From contig NC_073641.1 of assembly GCF_029407905.1 (NCBI RefSeq), positions 23,109,001-23,173,000 of the forward strand: 64,000 nt of DNA, written 5' to 3'. Shown piece after piece: positions 12,816 through 25,084 of this stretch. This stretch comes from Bubalus kerabau. Taxonomy: Eukaryota; Chordata; Mammalia; Artiodactyla; Bovidae. Position 1 is the first letter of the stretch, and every line of letters starts with the position of its first letter. Under the pieces are notes generated by a model, which was given only the letters and a program-made list of their open reading frames with translations, searched no databases and was not told the DNA's origin. Position numbers and translations under genes: made by a program.

Positions 12816-13289
12816 ACGTCAGAGAGTACTCTGTACTTGGATCAAGTTACTTCTCCTTGACATAGGAACCACGTTTTCTTGTGACACTCACTCTGGTGAG
12901 AGCAGTGAGCTGGGACTGCCAGCTAGCCCCACATCAGTGAGGTGTGCTGGATGGTTCCAAAGGATCAGGAGGCATTAATGAGTTTGTTTCTCAGGCCTTG
13001 TGTCTGCTCTGATGCTGCTGTGTTTGTGTGTTCTTCCATATAATGCTAAATGTATTATTTAAACACTTAATCTGTGAAACTGGAAGTCCTGGAGGATTTG
13101 CGGAGAAACAAATTGAAATAGTCTCAGAGAAATTAATAAAACCCAAAAGGGAGGTATAGCCCATATGGCATGAGATGGAAATAGACAATATGAAGAAGGA
13201 AAAAAATGAATGAATGTTAACATTAAGCCACCCAACCAAATCAGGGCTTGATTGAGCTTAAATTTGTACTGATAGGTATGATTCACAAA

Positions 13290-13494
13290 GGGCTTCCCTG
13301 GTGGCTCAGCTGGTAAAGAATCTGCCTGCAATGTGGGAGACCTGGGTTCAATCCCTGGGTTGGGAAGATCTCCTGGAGAAGGGAATGGCAACCCACTCCA
13401 GTATTCTGGCCTGGAGAATTCCATGGAGAGACGAGCCTGGTAGGCTACAGTCCATAGGTTTGCAAAGAGTTAGACAGGACTGAACGACTTCCAC
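13290..13494 (+). mobile_element. Bov-tA SINE
   Basis: Full-length copy close to the family consensus. A-box-like TGGCTCAGCTGG and B-box-like GGTTCAATCCC are present. The body ends GACTGAACGACTTCCACT. The 121-residue minus-strand frame over it is spurious. Confidence 0.94.
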
Positions 13495-14419
13495 TGTGAT
13501 CTGAAGATGGCCCTGCTCCAGGGAGGGATGTCAAAATGCTCTGGGCTGTTGTGCCGGCATCTGGGGGCTAATTTACATGCAATGCAGCCACTGATGTCAT
13601 CCCCATATCCTGGTTGCTTTCTTCATTGTGAAGAACTTAGGAGCAGACCCCCAAGTAGCAGAGCACACGAATTGTAGTGAAATGCCTTCAAATGAAATAC
13701 TTGAGGCTAAGAAATTATTCTTAAATTCTCTGAATCTTTAGATACCACCTTTTCACCAGAGTCCTCTGTTGTTCAAAAGATACTCCTTCTAGAGTCCAGG
13801 CTCTGATAATGTAACAGAAGAGTAGATTAGTGACAGATTATCTCATTTTATGCAAATGTTTTTTCTAATCTATCACATCAGCCTGAAAGCCTGCCCACTA
13901 AAGGAACTCTCAGAGGAAGAGGAACTGGAAAGTTGTTCCCTGATTCATGACTCCAGGTCCAGCTGTACTTAGATAATGAGTCCAGGCTGAATGCCCTCAG
14001 GAAAATGCCTCTTTGGGGAAGGAAGATGCCTGGACAGTACATTGAGATTTCCTGTGCTGCCATGAGCAGTTTGTGACTTAATGAGCATATTTATAGGTAC
14101 ATTACAGGTCCTTTGTCATTTCAGAAATCAATGAAGTAATTTCCAAAGGAAGTTAGAGTGATCTATGGCAATCAACTGCCCCTCCTTAATCTATTATAAA
14201 GAGAAAAAAAAAAAAAAGAATTCATCCATTAGGGAAAACTGGAAATGGAACAATTTGCCAGAGGGAAAATAGCTTTGATAGGATTGAATGAAAAGCTGTA
14301 TAAGGGAAGTTACTACCTAAAATAAGAGTATGGTGCTTCTAGTGGTTAATAGACTTTTTATTATTACTATTATCAAAACATTCTTTATACTTTGTATACT
14401 TTACCTCTTTCGGTCCTTA
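13495..14419. other. No recognised gene; short A run
   Basis: Contains a 14-base A-rich run near 14203-14217 with no recognisable retroelement upstream. Nothing else is identified. Confidence 0.4.
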
Positions 14420-14605
14420 TATCCATCCCATACTTTACAGATAAGGAGGATAATGCTCTAAGAGCTATAATAATGATAATTATTACAGAGGGGCTAATAA
14501 CTTGTCCAAGTCACATAGCCAAGGAAAGGGGCAGAACTGGCTTTGAACCTAATTCTGTCTTACTCCCAACCTGTGCTCTTAATCACTGTACCATATTTTC
14601 ATCAC
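14420..14605 (-). mobile_element. MIR SINE, antisense
   Basis: Antisense MIR phrases: ACAGATAAGGAGGATAATG, ACTTGTCCAAGTCACATAGC and GGCAGAACTGGCTTTGAACC, then a degenerate TGCTCTTAATCACTGTACCA. Confidence 0.75.
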
Positions 14606-15589
14606 TCTGTTAAAGTTATTCAACAATTTGGGTAAACAGATATGGTCTGATCTTCTGATAAATTCATTTCACTCTGTATTTGGACTATAAATCTTACATC
14701 CAATTTGCTTATCCATCCTTTCAACAGATACATAAAAATCCACGCTAAGGCCAGGAGATGTAAAGGTAAAAACATAAGGACTCTCTTTGCAATGAGTTTA
14801 TAGCAGGGAGATGGGAAAAAAAAACGTTTATAAAGTAGTGCATAAAGTCATTACACACTGAAAGTACAAGTTTATGAAAGCAGAGGAGAGGTGGGGCCTT
14901 ATTCTCCAAATGCAGCATTAGAAGACTTCCCTACTCATGTCAAATTACCAACGATTTTTCCAAAGCTACTGATCTCAATTCAAATTTAAGATAACAGCAA
15001 AAGAATTGAGATTGTTTACTTGGTTTTGGGAAAACTCCCATCTGGGTTTCTGCAGAGCTCACCGGAAAGGGTGTATTTCGAGACAAGGGAAATCTCCTTC
15101 TCCCAAATATAGAACCTCTAGGAAATTGTGTTCTTAATTTAGAAACCAACATCAAACTTTGGTGCTTGCAGAGCCAGTGGGTGGGTTGAGGTAAAGCACA
15201 AGCTTGGAGCTGCTACATAGATTTCATTTTCTTCTTTCCATTTCCTTGGCAATCTTAGAATTAGGTCCAAAAACACTTGCAAACGATCATTTTCATATTG
15301 TTTGCACATAATAGGCTACATGTTCCCTTGGTTGGCAAAACATGTGTTTCTCTTCAAAATGAAAGCTTTCAATGTAGTGAGAAATGACTTTCCAAAGCTG
15401 TAATATGTCTTCTGTGGAAGCCCCATTGAATAGTCTCTGCAGTAACTAAATCCTACTGTTTGTTCCCAGCTGAAAAAGCAAAATGTCTTGTAAATAAAAT
15501 GTGACAAAAATGATAAGGATAGACAGAAGGCTGGAAGGGTGACATGACTGTTAAATGTTATTAAGATGCACCCTGGTATGGGTTGTATA
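14606..15589. other. No recognised gene or repeat
   Basis: Only short chance frames; no family resemblance noticed. An A run lies near 14816-14824. Confidence 0.4.
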
Positions 15590-15790
15590 TTTTATACTGT
15601 GCGTGCATATATCTCAATCAATCTTCATAACAGTCTTACAAAATAAGCCAGGTCAGTTTTTATTCCCTGACTTCCAGTGGAGGAAATAGAGTCTCTAAAA
15701 TTATCATAATCCCCTGGAGATTATCTAGCTAATAAAAAGAATCAGAAGCTGAACCCAGCTCCACCTGAATCTGAGTTCAGTGTTCTCCCT
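15590..15790 (-). mobile_element. Diverged MIR SINE, antisense
   Basis: Reads like antisense MIR: ATCTTCATAACAGTCTTAC, CCAGTGGAGGAAATAGAG, TATCTAGCTAATAAAAAG, GAAGCTGAACCCAGC. The core region is mutated. Confidence 0.6.
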
Positions 15791-15894
15791 TATGTGGTAT
15801 GAAAATTAACTGGAAATGCATGTCTAGCTTCCCTGACATGAAAATCACTTTTAATGATGTTAATGGGGTAATGTAAAAGGGAAGTGCTATATTT

Positions 15895-15980
15895 TATTCA
15901 TCTAAGAAATACTCATTGAGGTCAGGTCATTGTGTTAGGAACAACAATAGAAACCCAAAGATGAGCAATGCTATACCCCT
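15895..15980 (-). mobile_element. L2 3' end, antisense
   Basis: AGAAATACTCATTGAGGTCAGGTCATTGTG followed by AACCCAAAGATGAGCAATGC is the diverged antisense L2 terminus (TTTATTGAGCACC... consensus). Confidence 0.55.
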
Positions 15981-17105
15981 CGTTTTCCCAGGAGGATCAT
16001 GTGTATGTGTACATGAAAACCCATCTTCTCTAAATATGGCCTGAAGTGTATTCTGAAACAAATATTATGAAATATGTGCAGCTCTCATTCCTGAGATGTT
16101 TCAGGCAGCTGATGACAGACTTAGCTGAACATACACAGTGGTAAAAGATTGATAGAATCCTGATTATACTTAAATGTATAACCCTATTCATTGGTTTAAA
16201 ATAAGCTTTATGTCGCAACTGTCTTTAGATTCACTAGGTCTGGTGGTCGAGGCTAACATATTAGAATTTCTAAACCGTGTTCAGTTGTCATGCATCAGAT
16301 TCAGCCAATACTGTCACATCCTGACATTTGCTGTCAAGATCAAGCTCATAATTAAGCTGCTGGATTTGGGAACTTTATAATGAATTTCTTGATGGAACTT
16401 AGACTGGTGAATCTGACATTTCATTTTTTGTTTACAGACATGAGCTATGGTATCAAAATACTAATACAGAGACAGCTGCAGAATAGAAGACGATTCTTCT
16501 TACATGTCAGACCCCAAAGTGACTGCTCTGTCTCCTTCAAGCTGAAGACGGAGACTCTTCTAATACGCACATCTGTAAACCTCTCTCTCTGTGCTTGCAT
16601 CGTACTCTCCCTGTATGTTTCACATCTATCCTTGATCCTAGTTATAGCATTTCTCCTTTCCTAGTCCCCAGTAACACACCCTTTTTGAACATCTATTTCA
16701 ATGCCTTTTAAATAAAGCTCTTTTCTCCTTAGTACACATTTTCCCCCTTGAATTCATGTCCCTTTGTGGAGCTCAGACATATCCATCAACTCATCAGTCA
16801 GAATCTTGAATATGACTTGAAATACATTCCCCTAGGTAAAAAATAATTTGATGAAAGTGCTTTTTATTTTCAGTTTAACATTTCTGAATCCTCTTCTTGA
16901 CTTTTGAAAAAACTCATGCATTTCTAATTCCTTAAAGTTATAGACAGGTACAATTCTCAGATAGTAGGTGAGCCATTGTCTTCAATCACATTTAAAATCA
17001 TCAGAATAATTATGCAGAATAAAAAAGAAAGGATTCAAAGGTTGTTATTTTCCACAATCCCCTTTTAAATTAGCTTCACCCTAGCCCTACTCCAAAGCTT
17101 ATAGT
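15981..17105. other. No recognised gene or repeat
   Basis: A 94-residue and a 68-residue frame abut near 16380 but look like chance frames. No exon boundary consensus or protein family is recognisable. Confidence 0.4.
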
Positions 17106-17299
17106 GTGAGTGAAAGTCACTCAGTCATGTCTGACTCTTTGCGACCCCATGGACTATACAGTCCATGGAATTCTCCAGGCCAAAATACTGGAGTGGGTAG
17201 CCTTTTCCTTATCCAGGGGATCTTCCCAACCCAGGGATTAAACCCAGGTCTCCCGAATTGCAGGTGGATTTCTTACCAGCTGAGCCACCAGGGAAGTCC
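17106..17299 (-). mobile_element. Bov-tA SINE, antisense
   Basis: Antisense copy from GTGAAAGTCACTCAGTC-type 3' end to the head TGAGCCACCAGGGAAGTCC. It carries the GGACTATACAGTCCATGG variant of the body seen also near 29040 and 46310. Confidence 0.93.
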
Positions 17300-18432
17300 A
17301 TAGGCATTCCTTTATAACTTCTTACCTCATCTTTCTGGTGAGATGCAAAGTTATATATATTTTCCTCAATGACTCTGAGGTAACAATGTCTCTTTTCGTT
17401 TCTTCCATATTTAGGCAACATCATCTTTTGGAATACTTGACTTCTATCAGTGTCTGCTATCAGTTGTAATTTCTTGATCCAAAGCTTACTTTATGAAAAT
17501 ACATATTCTATCAAAGTAGACAACTTGTATTCCTATGACCTCCGAGACATTAAGCCCCTTGCTCAGTCTAAAAGTGATGTAATTTCCTCCATGCCACATT
17601 TCCTCCCTTGCACTCCATGCAACGCTTTGGTTTTGAGCAGCTATTGTTGTATTATGAACTATATTATTTCACAAATGGCTCCATTGTCTGGGGTGTGGAC
17701 TCCATATCTGTAAGTAAAGACTGAGAAGGGAAAGGTCTATTTATTCTCGTATATAAACTTATGAGTCTGAAGAGAAACTGTTACCAGCACATAGTTACAA
17801 ATGGTAAGCAGCTGATCCTCCTACTAGTACTAGGCAGAAAAATATGTTTTAAAAATATATACGTAAGATATCTGTAAAGCTTACCTTATATCTTTTCCAG
17901 AGAACATGAAGATGGAATAGAGTTTTATTTGAATATAGAAAAGTTCACAGCAAATCTCTTAAAATTTTTTCAGAGAATTGCATCAAGATTATTTGCACTA
18001 TCATAGGAAATGCCTTTGAACAGCTAGCATATGACTCACATTTTTGAACTGAAATATGTAATTTCAACATATATCTGATATACATATATGGATATTTCAA
18101 AATGCATACATATGTAATTCTTGAAATTGACATATGTTTGAGTGATTACACCAATGGCTGGACTGAGATAGCCCCAATATGCACGTTCATGGTTTCGTTT
18201 TCTGTTCTTTAGGGACTGCCAGATTGGTTATTACAAATTACAGTGAACAACTTCTGTGCTTAAAGTTTTGGATCTTTTATCGATTATTTATTTATTTGAC
18301 TTGAACCAAAAGGATTATTGCATCAACATGGTGACCTCCTTTGGTGCTGGCACTTAATGTGGCTGTGTTGCTTCTCAGTAGATTTGCAGTGTTTTGTACT
18401 GTCAGCCTCTTCCTCTCCTCACCTTACCTGTT
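17300..18432. other. No recognised gene or repeat
   Basis: AT-rich; chance frames up to 87 residues only. Confidence 0.4.
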
Positions 18433-18444
18433 GTCACAACCGGC

Positions 18445-18715
18445 TGCTGCTGCTAAGTCACTTCAGTCGTGTCTGACTCTGTGTGACCCCATAGACGGCA
18501 GCCCACCAGGCTCCCCCATCCCTGGGATTCTCCAGGCAAGAACACTGGAGTGGGTTGCCATTTCCTTCTCCAATGCATGAAAGTGAAAAGTGAAAGTGAA
18601 GTCACTCAGTCGTGTCCGACCCTCAGAGACCCCATGGACTGCAGCCCACCAGGCTCCTCCATCCATAGAATTTTCCAGGCAAGAGTACTGGAGTGGGGTG
18701 CCATTGCCTTCTCTA
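18445..18715 (-). mobile_element. Bov-A2 SINE, antisense, with 12-bp TSD
   Basis: Two Bov-A monomers joined by a GAAAGTGAAAAGTGAAAGTG linker, the Bov-A2 arrangement, on the minus strand with a (GCT)n end at 18445. An identical 12-bp duplication, GTCACAACCGGC, flanks it at 18433-18444 and 18716-18727. The 93- and 88-residue frames over it are artefacts. Confidence 0.95.
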
Positions 18716-18727
18716 GTCACAACCGGC

Positions 18728-19583
18728 AACTGCTACTAAATGCCATGATCTCCCCAGTGAAGGGCCAGTTTCAGTGGATGGTATTTGTGTTTTGTGACAT
18801 TTTAATTAAATTAGCATCTGCCTCAACCTAAGCATGTGACGCTTCATGAAAGGCACTCTCGATCTTAAGCAGCATGGAACCCTTTGTAAAGTGCATAATA
18901 GTCCATGAGGCGGGAACAAGCTTCAGGAGGTTTCAAGCCAGGGAGTCTAGGGTCCTGCACCATTCTGCGTTAGCTGCTGCATATGCCACAGCGGGTCAGT
19001 TATACAAAGTCTGCTGAGGGTGTTTTCAGATCAGGCCTAATTCCCATAAACAAGATGATAAGCTGCCTTAAACCAAAATGGATGAATTTCTAGGAAAGAG
19101 GTCATTTTCATCTATTTAGATTATTCTGGAAATAGCAATGAGACCAACATATTTCAGAGATGAATGATATTATTTATCCTCATATCCTGTGTGATGTATT
19201 ACACTATGAATACATACACTGAGAATTCATTGGTTAGATTTTTCACCTTCCTCAGAAAAGAGGCCATGAACAAAACCTGGATAATCTTACTTAGTGAAAA
19301 ATGCACAATGAATTCTACTTGTTTGGCTAAAACTACTCTGAAGAGCTCTCAGTTTTGCTCTCAGAAGTGCAAGTGCAACTGGTCTTCTACCTTTGCATGG
19401 ATTGTTGCTATATTTACACTTGTTTTCTCTTAGGATGCTCACACAGGCAGAGTGGGAACTAAATCAAGCTCTGATAGGGCTTCCTTATCCTGAGCCCGTT
19501 TTCGGAGCACATTGCATTCATAAATAGCCTGCAAGGCTTTGGGCTTCTGAGGTCATCATGCTTCACACAATTGTTCTCTGCAG
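18728..19583. other. No recognised gene or repeat
   Basis: Unassigned DNA; an 89-residue chance frame around 19164-19433 has no recognisable content. Confidence 0.4.
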
Positions 19584-19757
19584 GGCTACGTGAAAGACAG
19601 TGCCTGGGCTGAGGCCTGGAGTTCCTGGAAGCTGGGTTTCTCAGCATTGAAGGGCTATCTCTTCTCAAACAAAAGCAGGCCCCGGCCGTGGACGGTGACC
19701 TTGGTCATTGTTCTTGGGGCCTATGACTTCAGAAGTGGATGTTACTCCTGAAATAAA
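19584..19757 (+). other. Weak terminal-exon candidate (unknown)
   Basis: A pyrimidine-rich tract ending TTGTTCTCTGCAG at 19583 resembles a splice acceptor. It opens a 55-codon frame (GYVKDSAWAEAWSSWKLG...) that stops at 19749-19751. AATAAA overlaps the next bases (19752-19757). The segment is more GC-rich than its surroundings and is not a repeat I recognise. I do not recognise the peptide. Acceptor-like and AATAAA motifs are common by chance, so this is only a candidate for an exon or non-coding transcript end. Confidence 0.12.
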
Positions 19758-20227
19758 AGGACCAACCTCTGAGCCGATACCATCTTGCTCTCAGGACACC
19801 TCTATAAAGAGCAAATTGATATGTGTAATGGGATGAATGCTTGGTAAACTCTCCTCTGTTACAAAGGAACATAAATTAAAGTATTATCCAAACACTTTCC
19901 CCTCCCATTTTATTGACACTCCTCAGCCTTAATCCTCCTGGACATCAGGGAGAGTGGGTGAATCAAGTGTAGTGATGACCAATTGGTGATTAATGAGAGC
20001 AATATGTTTTGAAAGATGTGTGGGGAAAGTAAGAAAAAAAAAAAATTTAGTGTTGAGCAGTTGGATGAGGGAGTCTGAGGAGGTAACAGAAGAGGAAGAT
20101 GATGGGAGAAGCATTGGAATTTGCCAATTTGTAAACAGGAATAGAATAGGTTGCCATGTGGATATAGGTAAAGAGAGTCTGCAGCAGCAACTAAAAGATC
20201 ACAGCTTATCTTCAGAGTTACATTAAA
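19758..20227. other. No recognised gene or repeat
   Basis: Unassigned sequence with a 13-base A-rich run at about 20034-20045. Confidence 0.4.
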
Positions 20228-20236
20228 AATGTGAGG

Positions 20237-20567
20237 TTTGGGCTCTGCTCATGGCTCAGTGGTAAAGAATCTGCCTGCCAATGCAGGAGATGCAGGCTTT
20301 AACCAGGAGGATCCCACATGGTGTGGAGCAGCTAGGCCCATGCACCACAGCTATTGAACCTGTGCTATACAGCACAGGGGCTGCAGCTACTGAGTCCTCG
20401 CATTGCAACTACTGAAGCCCGCGCGCCATAGAGCCCGTGCTCGGCAACAGGAGGGGCCACCGCAATCAGAAGCTCATCACTGCAACTAGACAGCGGCCTC
20501 CACTCAACACAGCTAGAGAAAGCCTGCTCGCAGCAAGGAAGACCCAGCGCAGTCGAAATAAATAGAT
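20237..20567 (+). mobile_element. CHR-type (tRNA-Glu) SINE with TSD
   Basis: Matches the cetartiodactyl CHR family along most of its length: tRNA-like head with CATGGCTCAGTGGTAAAG, then AAGGATCCCACATGGTGTGG-like body, repeated CAACTACTGAAGCCCGCGCG phrases, and a 3' end CAGTCGAAATAAATAGATAA. A 9-bp duplication AATGTGAGG lies at 20228-20236 and 20568-20576. It predates ruminant-specific SINEs, yet the ends are intact. Bov-tA shares the same type of tRNA-like head, but the body here is not Bov-A. Confidence 0.85.
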
Positions 20568-20689
20568 AATGTGAGGAGTTTTTTCAATTAGTTTTTATTC
20601 AGAATGGTCTAATGCAACTTATATAAAATCCAAGAAAGTTTTCTGAAATAAATACCCTGAGAGTACTTTGAAGATTTAGGTTAAAAAGT

Positions 20690-20713
20690 AAAAAAAAAAA
20701 AAAAAAAAAAAAA
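20690..20713. repeat. 24-base poly-A run
   Basis: Uninterrupted A run after ...TTAAAAAGT. No retroelement body is recognised immediately upstream, so it is a plain mononucleotide tract that is likely length-variable. Confidence 0.9.
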
Positions 20714-22873
20714 CTTTAAAGTGAAAAAAAAGGAAAACAAAACGAACCATTTCACTACTGCTCTCCAGGTCTCAGTAATTTACGGCAACTCTCAAACTTT
20801 ACATAGGTCTCCTTTTGGGAAAGAGCAGACAGGTAGAGGAAACTAGGGATTGATAAACAATCACTTTAAAAACGGGTACAAATATATCTCAGACTCTTTG
20901 TTGTCTGTGCAGAAGGGCATGAGCCTTTGTAGGCTGTGAAGTATTTAAAGAATTGCCATTAACTATTTCAGATATACAGTGTGATTTGAGATAATAAAAT
21001 GAATTACTATGTATTCAACATTCAGAAAAGGAAGCTACTCACTTCCCTCTGCATCTCTCTGACAGCAATTCCATTCCTCTTTGCAAAGACATCCACTACA
21101 TATTGCTTTTAAATTTATTTGAAGCCAAACATTAAATAAGCACTGTAATGTCCTAAACAGTACAAAATGTTGATAACGTTTTTTACACAGTTTCTGATGA
21201 AAGCAGGGATGCTAATATGTCCGTGTTACAGATAAAGTTGAATCTACTCTTATCTGCCAAACACAGGAAATGTTTGAAAATATAATATAATTCAAAGCAA
21301 TGCTTTCATTATGGTTTTGAATAGATACTCTTAGGAATACAGACAGGAAATTAAAATACTTTAAATGAATCAATATTTTCATTTTGAAATAATTGTGCTG
21401 ACTTTTGAACTTAAAAAAAAGCATTTAGGTCACATAGGATTGTAACTGACTTGCTGTGTTTGCATTGCCCCTACCTATATTTACACAGAGCCATATTCTT
21501 CTCTTAGAGTGAATAGTCTCTGCCTCTCCCCTGGGCAACACTGGTGGGTGTACACAACAGAGACACACAAACATTACACAGACACACAGAAAATAGCCTC
21601 ATAGGCAATATCCTGAATTCCCAAAGCCCCCTGTCATTTCATTTAAATACATATCAACTGATTATTTGACTAAATGGGCTTGGGATTGGATTATACTGAC
21701 AGATCAAGAATCAAAATGGACCAACTACAGTTTCTTGCCCCAACAAAACAGAAAATGACAAAAATGAAAATGATTAAATTGCTAAGGTCATTGTTTTTAC
21801 TAAGCCAAGTCTGACTTCTTCTGCGCTTGGTGTTTATTTTCAAAGCTAAACGAAAGGGGCTCCTTACTTTATATAGTCTATGAGAACCATGCTACCATTC
21901 GGCTTTCTGTACCATTCCATAGTTATAAACATATCCTGAAATTTGGGTGCAGTTTTGGGGTTCATCTGGAGGTGCTAATTAGGCTAGGATGTTGGACAGA
22001 CATTTGAATGAGGGGGCGGGTGTGGTGCTCCCTGGTATCCTGAAGACAGCAATGAGCTCCATTGTTTGAGTCCCCAGGTACATGATCTTAGGTCTGGTGC
22101 AGTGACTCCTAACTTATTTCTGTAACTCAAAGAATGAGCAACCCTCAGCTCTAAACTAGGTGGCATTTATTTAAAAATTCTAGCAATACTCCTGTATAGC
22201 CATGAAAGTGACAGTGTAGAAATAATTTGCTAAACTTAACACTATTTCCCTTTGTATCCCTAGATACTGTGTCCCTAATCCACTTGGGACTCCTGGTCAC
22301 CTAGAGAGAAAAGCAGGGCGGGGGGTGGAGAGCTGAATAGCATCCAACTTGCAGATGTGGTGGTTGATTTGTCCACCTGGGAAAAGGAGATTTCTCCACC
22401 AATGAAGATGTTATTACCTATTTGAAGTCAAGATCTTAACCATCCCACCTCATCATGAAAAATGTCCCATACCCCTGTCTAATGTGTCCACGGGACTGCA
22501 GCACAAATATTTTATAAGAATACCTTAAAAATATGCTAAGATACTCTGAGACCTAAATAATTTAGGCTATAATGCAAAGTTGAGATGCTAATGTACAAGG
22601 GAGAATACAGGCTGCCACTCAGCCTTTATTCTGCTGTGCTTCAAAAAATGTTACATATCTGGATATATTTCTCACCGCACTTGAGTTTACCTCAGTAGCT
22701 CAGAGTTCCACTAATACCTGAAATGTTATCATTCAAGACCTGAAACTGAATTTTCTGCTTTGCTTTAAGTTCATTGCAATTGAATTAGAAGAGAAGAAAA
22801 TAGGAGTTGAAAAAAAAATTCTCCTACTCACCAATAGACTTGCGTCTACTGGTCTATGTTAGAGAATCAAGCC
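20714..22873. other. No recognised gene or repeat
   Basis: About 2 kb without a repeat I can name and with only chance frames (longest about 70 residues). A slightly CA-rich patch near 21550-21590 is not a clean microsatellite. Confidence 0.4.
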
Positions 22874-22950
22874 ATCAGTTCTGCCCAACTCTTTGCTCCT
22901 CTGTCCATGGGATTTCCCAGGCAAGAATCCTGGAGTGGGTTGCCATTAAC
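22874..22950 (-). mobile_element. Bov-A SINE remnant, internally deleted
   Basis: Short antisense Bov-A piece: CTGCCCAACTCTTTG jumps directly to CTCCTCTGTCCATGGG and continues to CTGGAGTGGGTTGCCATT. The usual ACCCCATGGACTGTAGCC segment between them has been lost. Confidence 0.8.
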
Positions 22951-24139
22951 TTATTGTAAAATAATGAATCTACCACAACTGGCAAAATATACAAGTTGCT
23001 GACAGTACTCCGACTTACTTAAGGAAAAATCTCATACCAGTTTGGAAGACTGAAGAGAATCAACGAGAAACTGGACTCTAAGGAAGACTTAGAGCCACCC
23101 CCCTTCCCTGCCCAACCACAGCCATCTGGGAGTGAGGCAGGTGAGAAAAACACCAAAGTAAACGATGCCTTGTTCATTCTTGCAGGGCTTCAGATCCATT
23201 CCTAAAGTTCTCTAGAGAGATGCAGAGAAATATTTCCTTCCTAGCAATCTCTCACTGCCCTTTCAGACTGGAAGCCTTTGTGCTGAGCTAGTGCAAGGCT
23301 CTGCTGTAAAATATTCTCCTGCACAGTTCTCTAGGAAAATGGGACAGAGCTGCTTACGAGCCTATGTGCAGACATCTTTCAAGTCATTCCAGGCCAAGGC
23401 TAAACAAATAGTCAACTCTTATATTAGCCAAGTTAATAAATATCTCTTGATATTTGCTGTCTTCTTGAGATGGTCATCCATTCCCACTATCATCTTCCAA
23501 GGTAGGATGTTAGGGATGAAGTAAATAAAGCCTATGGTTCAGAAAAATCACTTTTTATCATTTTGTCATTGATCTCATGCCATCTAAGTAACCCTAGATA
23601 AACCATGAAGGAGACTGTCCGTTTTCACTTGATCCCTTTTCCTTAAATAAAGCTTTCTCTCTCCTTATCTTTGTGGGGCTTCAGAGATGATCATTTTTCA
23701 GTCCTTCATGTTTTCTGCAACCATATTAAATATCAGAGATAATCAGATCGACCACGCTATGATACAAACCAGATGTTAAACCCACACAACCTCTTGATGA
23801 CTCTTTATCTCCTATTGTTGATGTTATAGATACAGCCCAATCCTTATTTTTATTTCTCTTTTCTTTGGGCCTTTATTTTCAAACTTCAGCAAAGCATTAT
23901 AATATTCTATTTGACTTTATTATAAAATGATTTTTAAAAAATTACTTAAAGAATATGCACTAGTTATAGCCATTGCTTAAATTAACAGATGCTATATTTT
24001 ATAATTCCTCTTATTTTTTTAACTTGAGCTAACTTGTTACTTCACTTAGTATGAAAATAAGGTGATTTCTTCAAGGTCAACCCTTACAAACAACATACGA
24101 TAGGTAAGGTAAGCCCTCTGCAGACGTCTCCTTACAGTT
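22951..24139. other. No recognised gene or repeat
   Basis: A 77-residue frame at 23291-23524 has no recognisable content. No repeat consensus noticed. Confidence 0.4.
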
Positions 24140-24389
24140 TGCATGCATGTCACCTAGGTATTGTCTTAAAAGCTAGGTTTTCAGGTCCCAAATCAGAGAT
24201 TCTAAAGTAGAATTTCTGGTGTGCACTCCATGACTCTATATTATTATTATTATTGGAGGATAATTGCTTTATGATGTATTAATTTCTGCTCCACAAATAC
24301 CATCATCGTTGTCATTTGAGGTGCTTGTTAAAAATGTAGAGAGAAGAGACTCTGCATCTCTTAACAAGTACCTCAAATGACAATGATGA
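24140..24389. mobile_element. Probable MER5/MER20-type hAT relic with hairpin
   Basis: Phrases such as GTCACCTAGGTATTG, AATCAGAGATTCTAAAGTAG and GTGCTTGTTAAAAATGTAGA recall MER5/MER20-type nonautonomous hAT elements. A 29-bp inverted repeat occupies its right side: arms 24303-24331 and 24361-24389, 27 of 29 paired and the other two G:T. An (ATT)n run at 24238-24254 interrupts it. The family assignment is tentative; the inverted repeat is directly visible. Confidence 0.5.
24238..24254. repeat. (TAT)n microsatellite
   Basis: About five to six TAT/ATT units. Confidence 0.75.
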
Positions 24390-25084
24390 CAGTATTATCT
24401 GTGACAAAATTTGAGCAACTAAAGCAAGGAATGAGGTGTCCCATTAGACAAAGCAGGAAGAGTAGCCATTGCCAGAAACCCAACCAAGACTTGAGATGTG
24501 AAGGGAGCCAGAGGCTAAACAAGGATGAGGAATTAACACCACTGTTCACATGATTGAGGGGAAAAGTGTGAGGATAAAAGGCAGTCACTTTGTATAGAGT
24601 CTACATGAGGGAAAATCAAAGCACAGGAATTGGTGACCCCACACTGTTTACAGAGAGAATATCTTGACACCCATGATTTCGTGGGGATTATTTCCCTCTT
24701 ATAAAGACACATGCATCCAGTTTTCTGTGGCTTAATGTCAGTATTCACTCAATAATCTAGTTTTCTAACCAAATGTTTGATAATAATTCGGCAACCTGTT
24801 TTGACTCTTTACAAGGGAGAAAAAGCCAACACAGATGCCCCAGTCTATTTAACAGTTTTTGAAGAATACACTGACATTTTTACACTTTGGTGTCCTGTGA
24901 ATATGATTAGCACAAGTCAGCTCATCTGCATCAAAACATGAGCAGAGTAATAATCAAGTTTCTGGGCCTTCAAAACAGTAGAGTGTTAACTCTACACCAG
25001 AGTGACCCTGTCCATGTCCTCCCCTCCTACAGAGACCTGACCAAGTGTGGGGGAATGCCCACTGTCTGTAAGACAGCTCTATCA
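24390..25084. other. No recognised gene or repeat
   Basis: Unassigned AT-rich DNA; only chance frames of about 71-79 residues. Confidence 0.4.

Noticed and set aside
13059..13424. 121-codon minus-strand frame
   Set aside because: About half is antisense Bov-tA SINE and the rest is chance AT-rich DNA.
16174..16664. Adjacent frames of 68 and 94 residues as split exons
   Set aside because: They abut by chance at 16380 in different frames, with no splice consensus or protein similarity.
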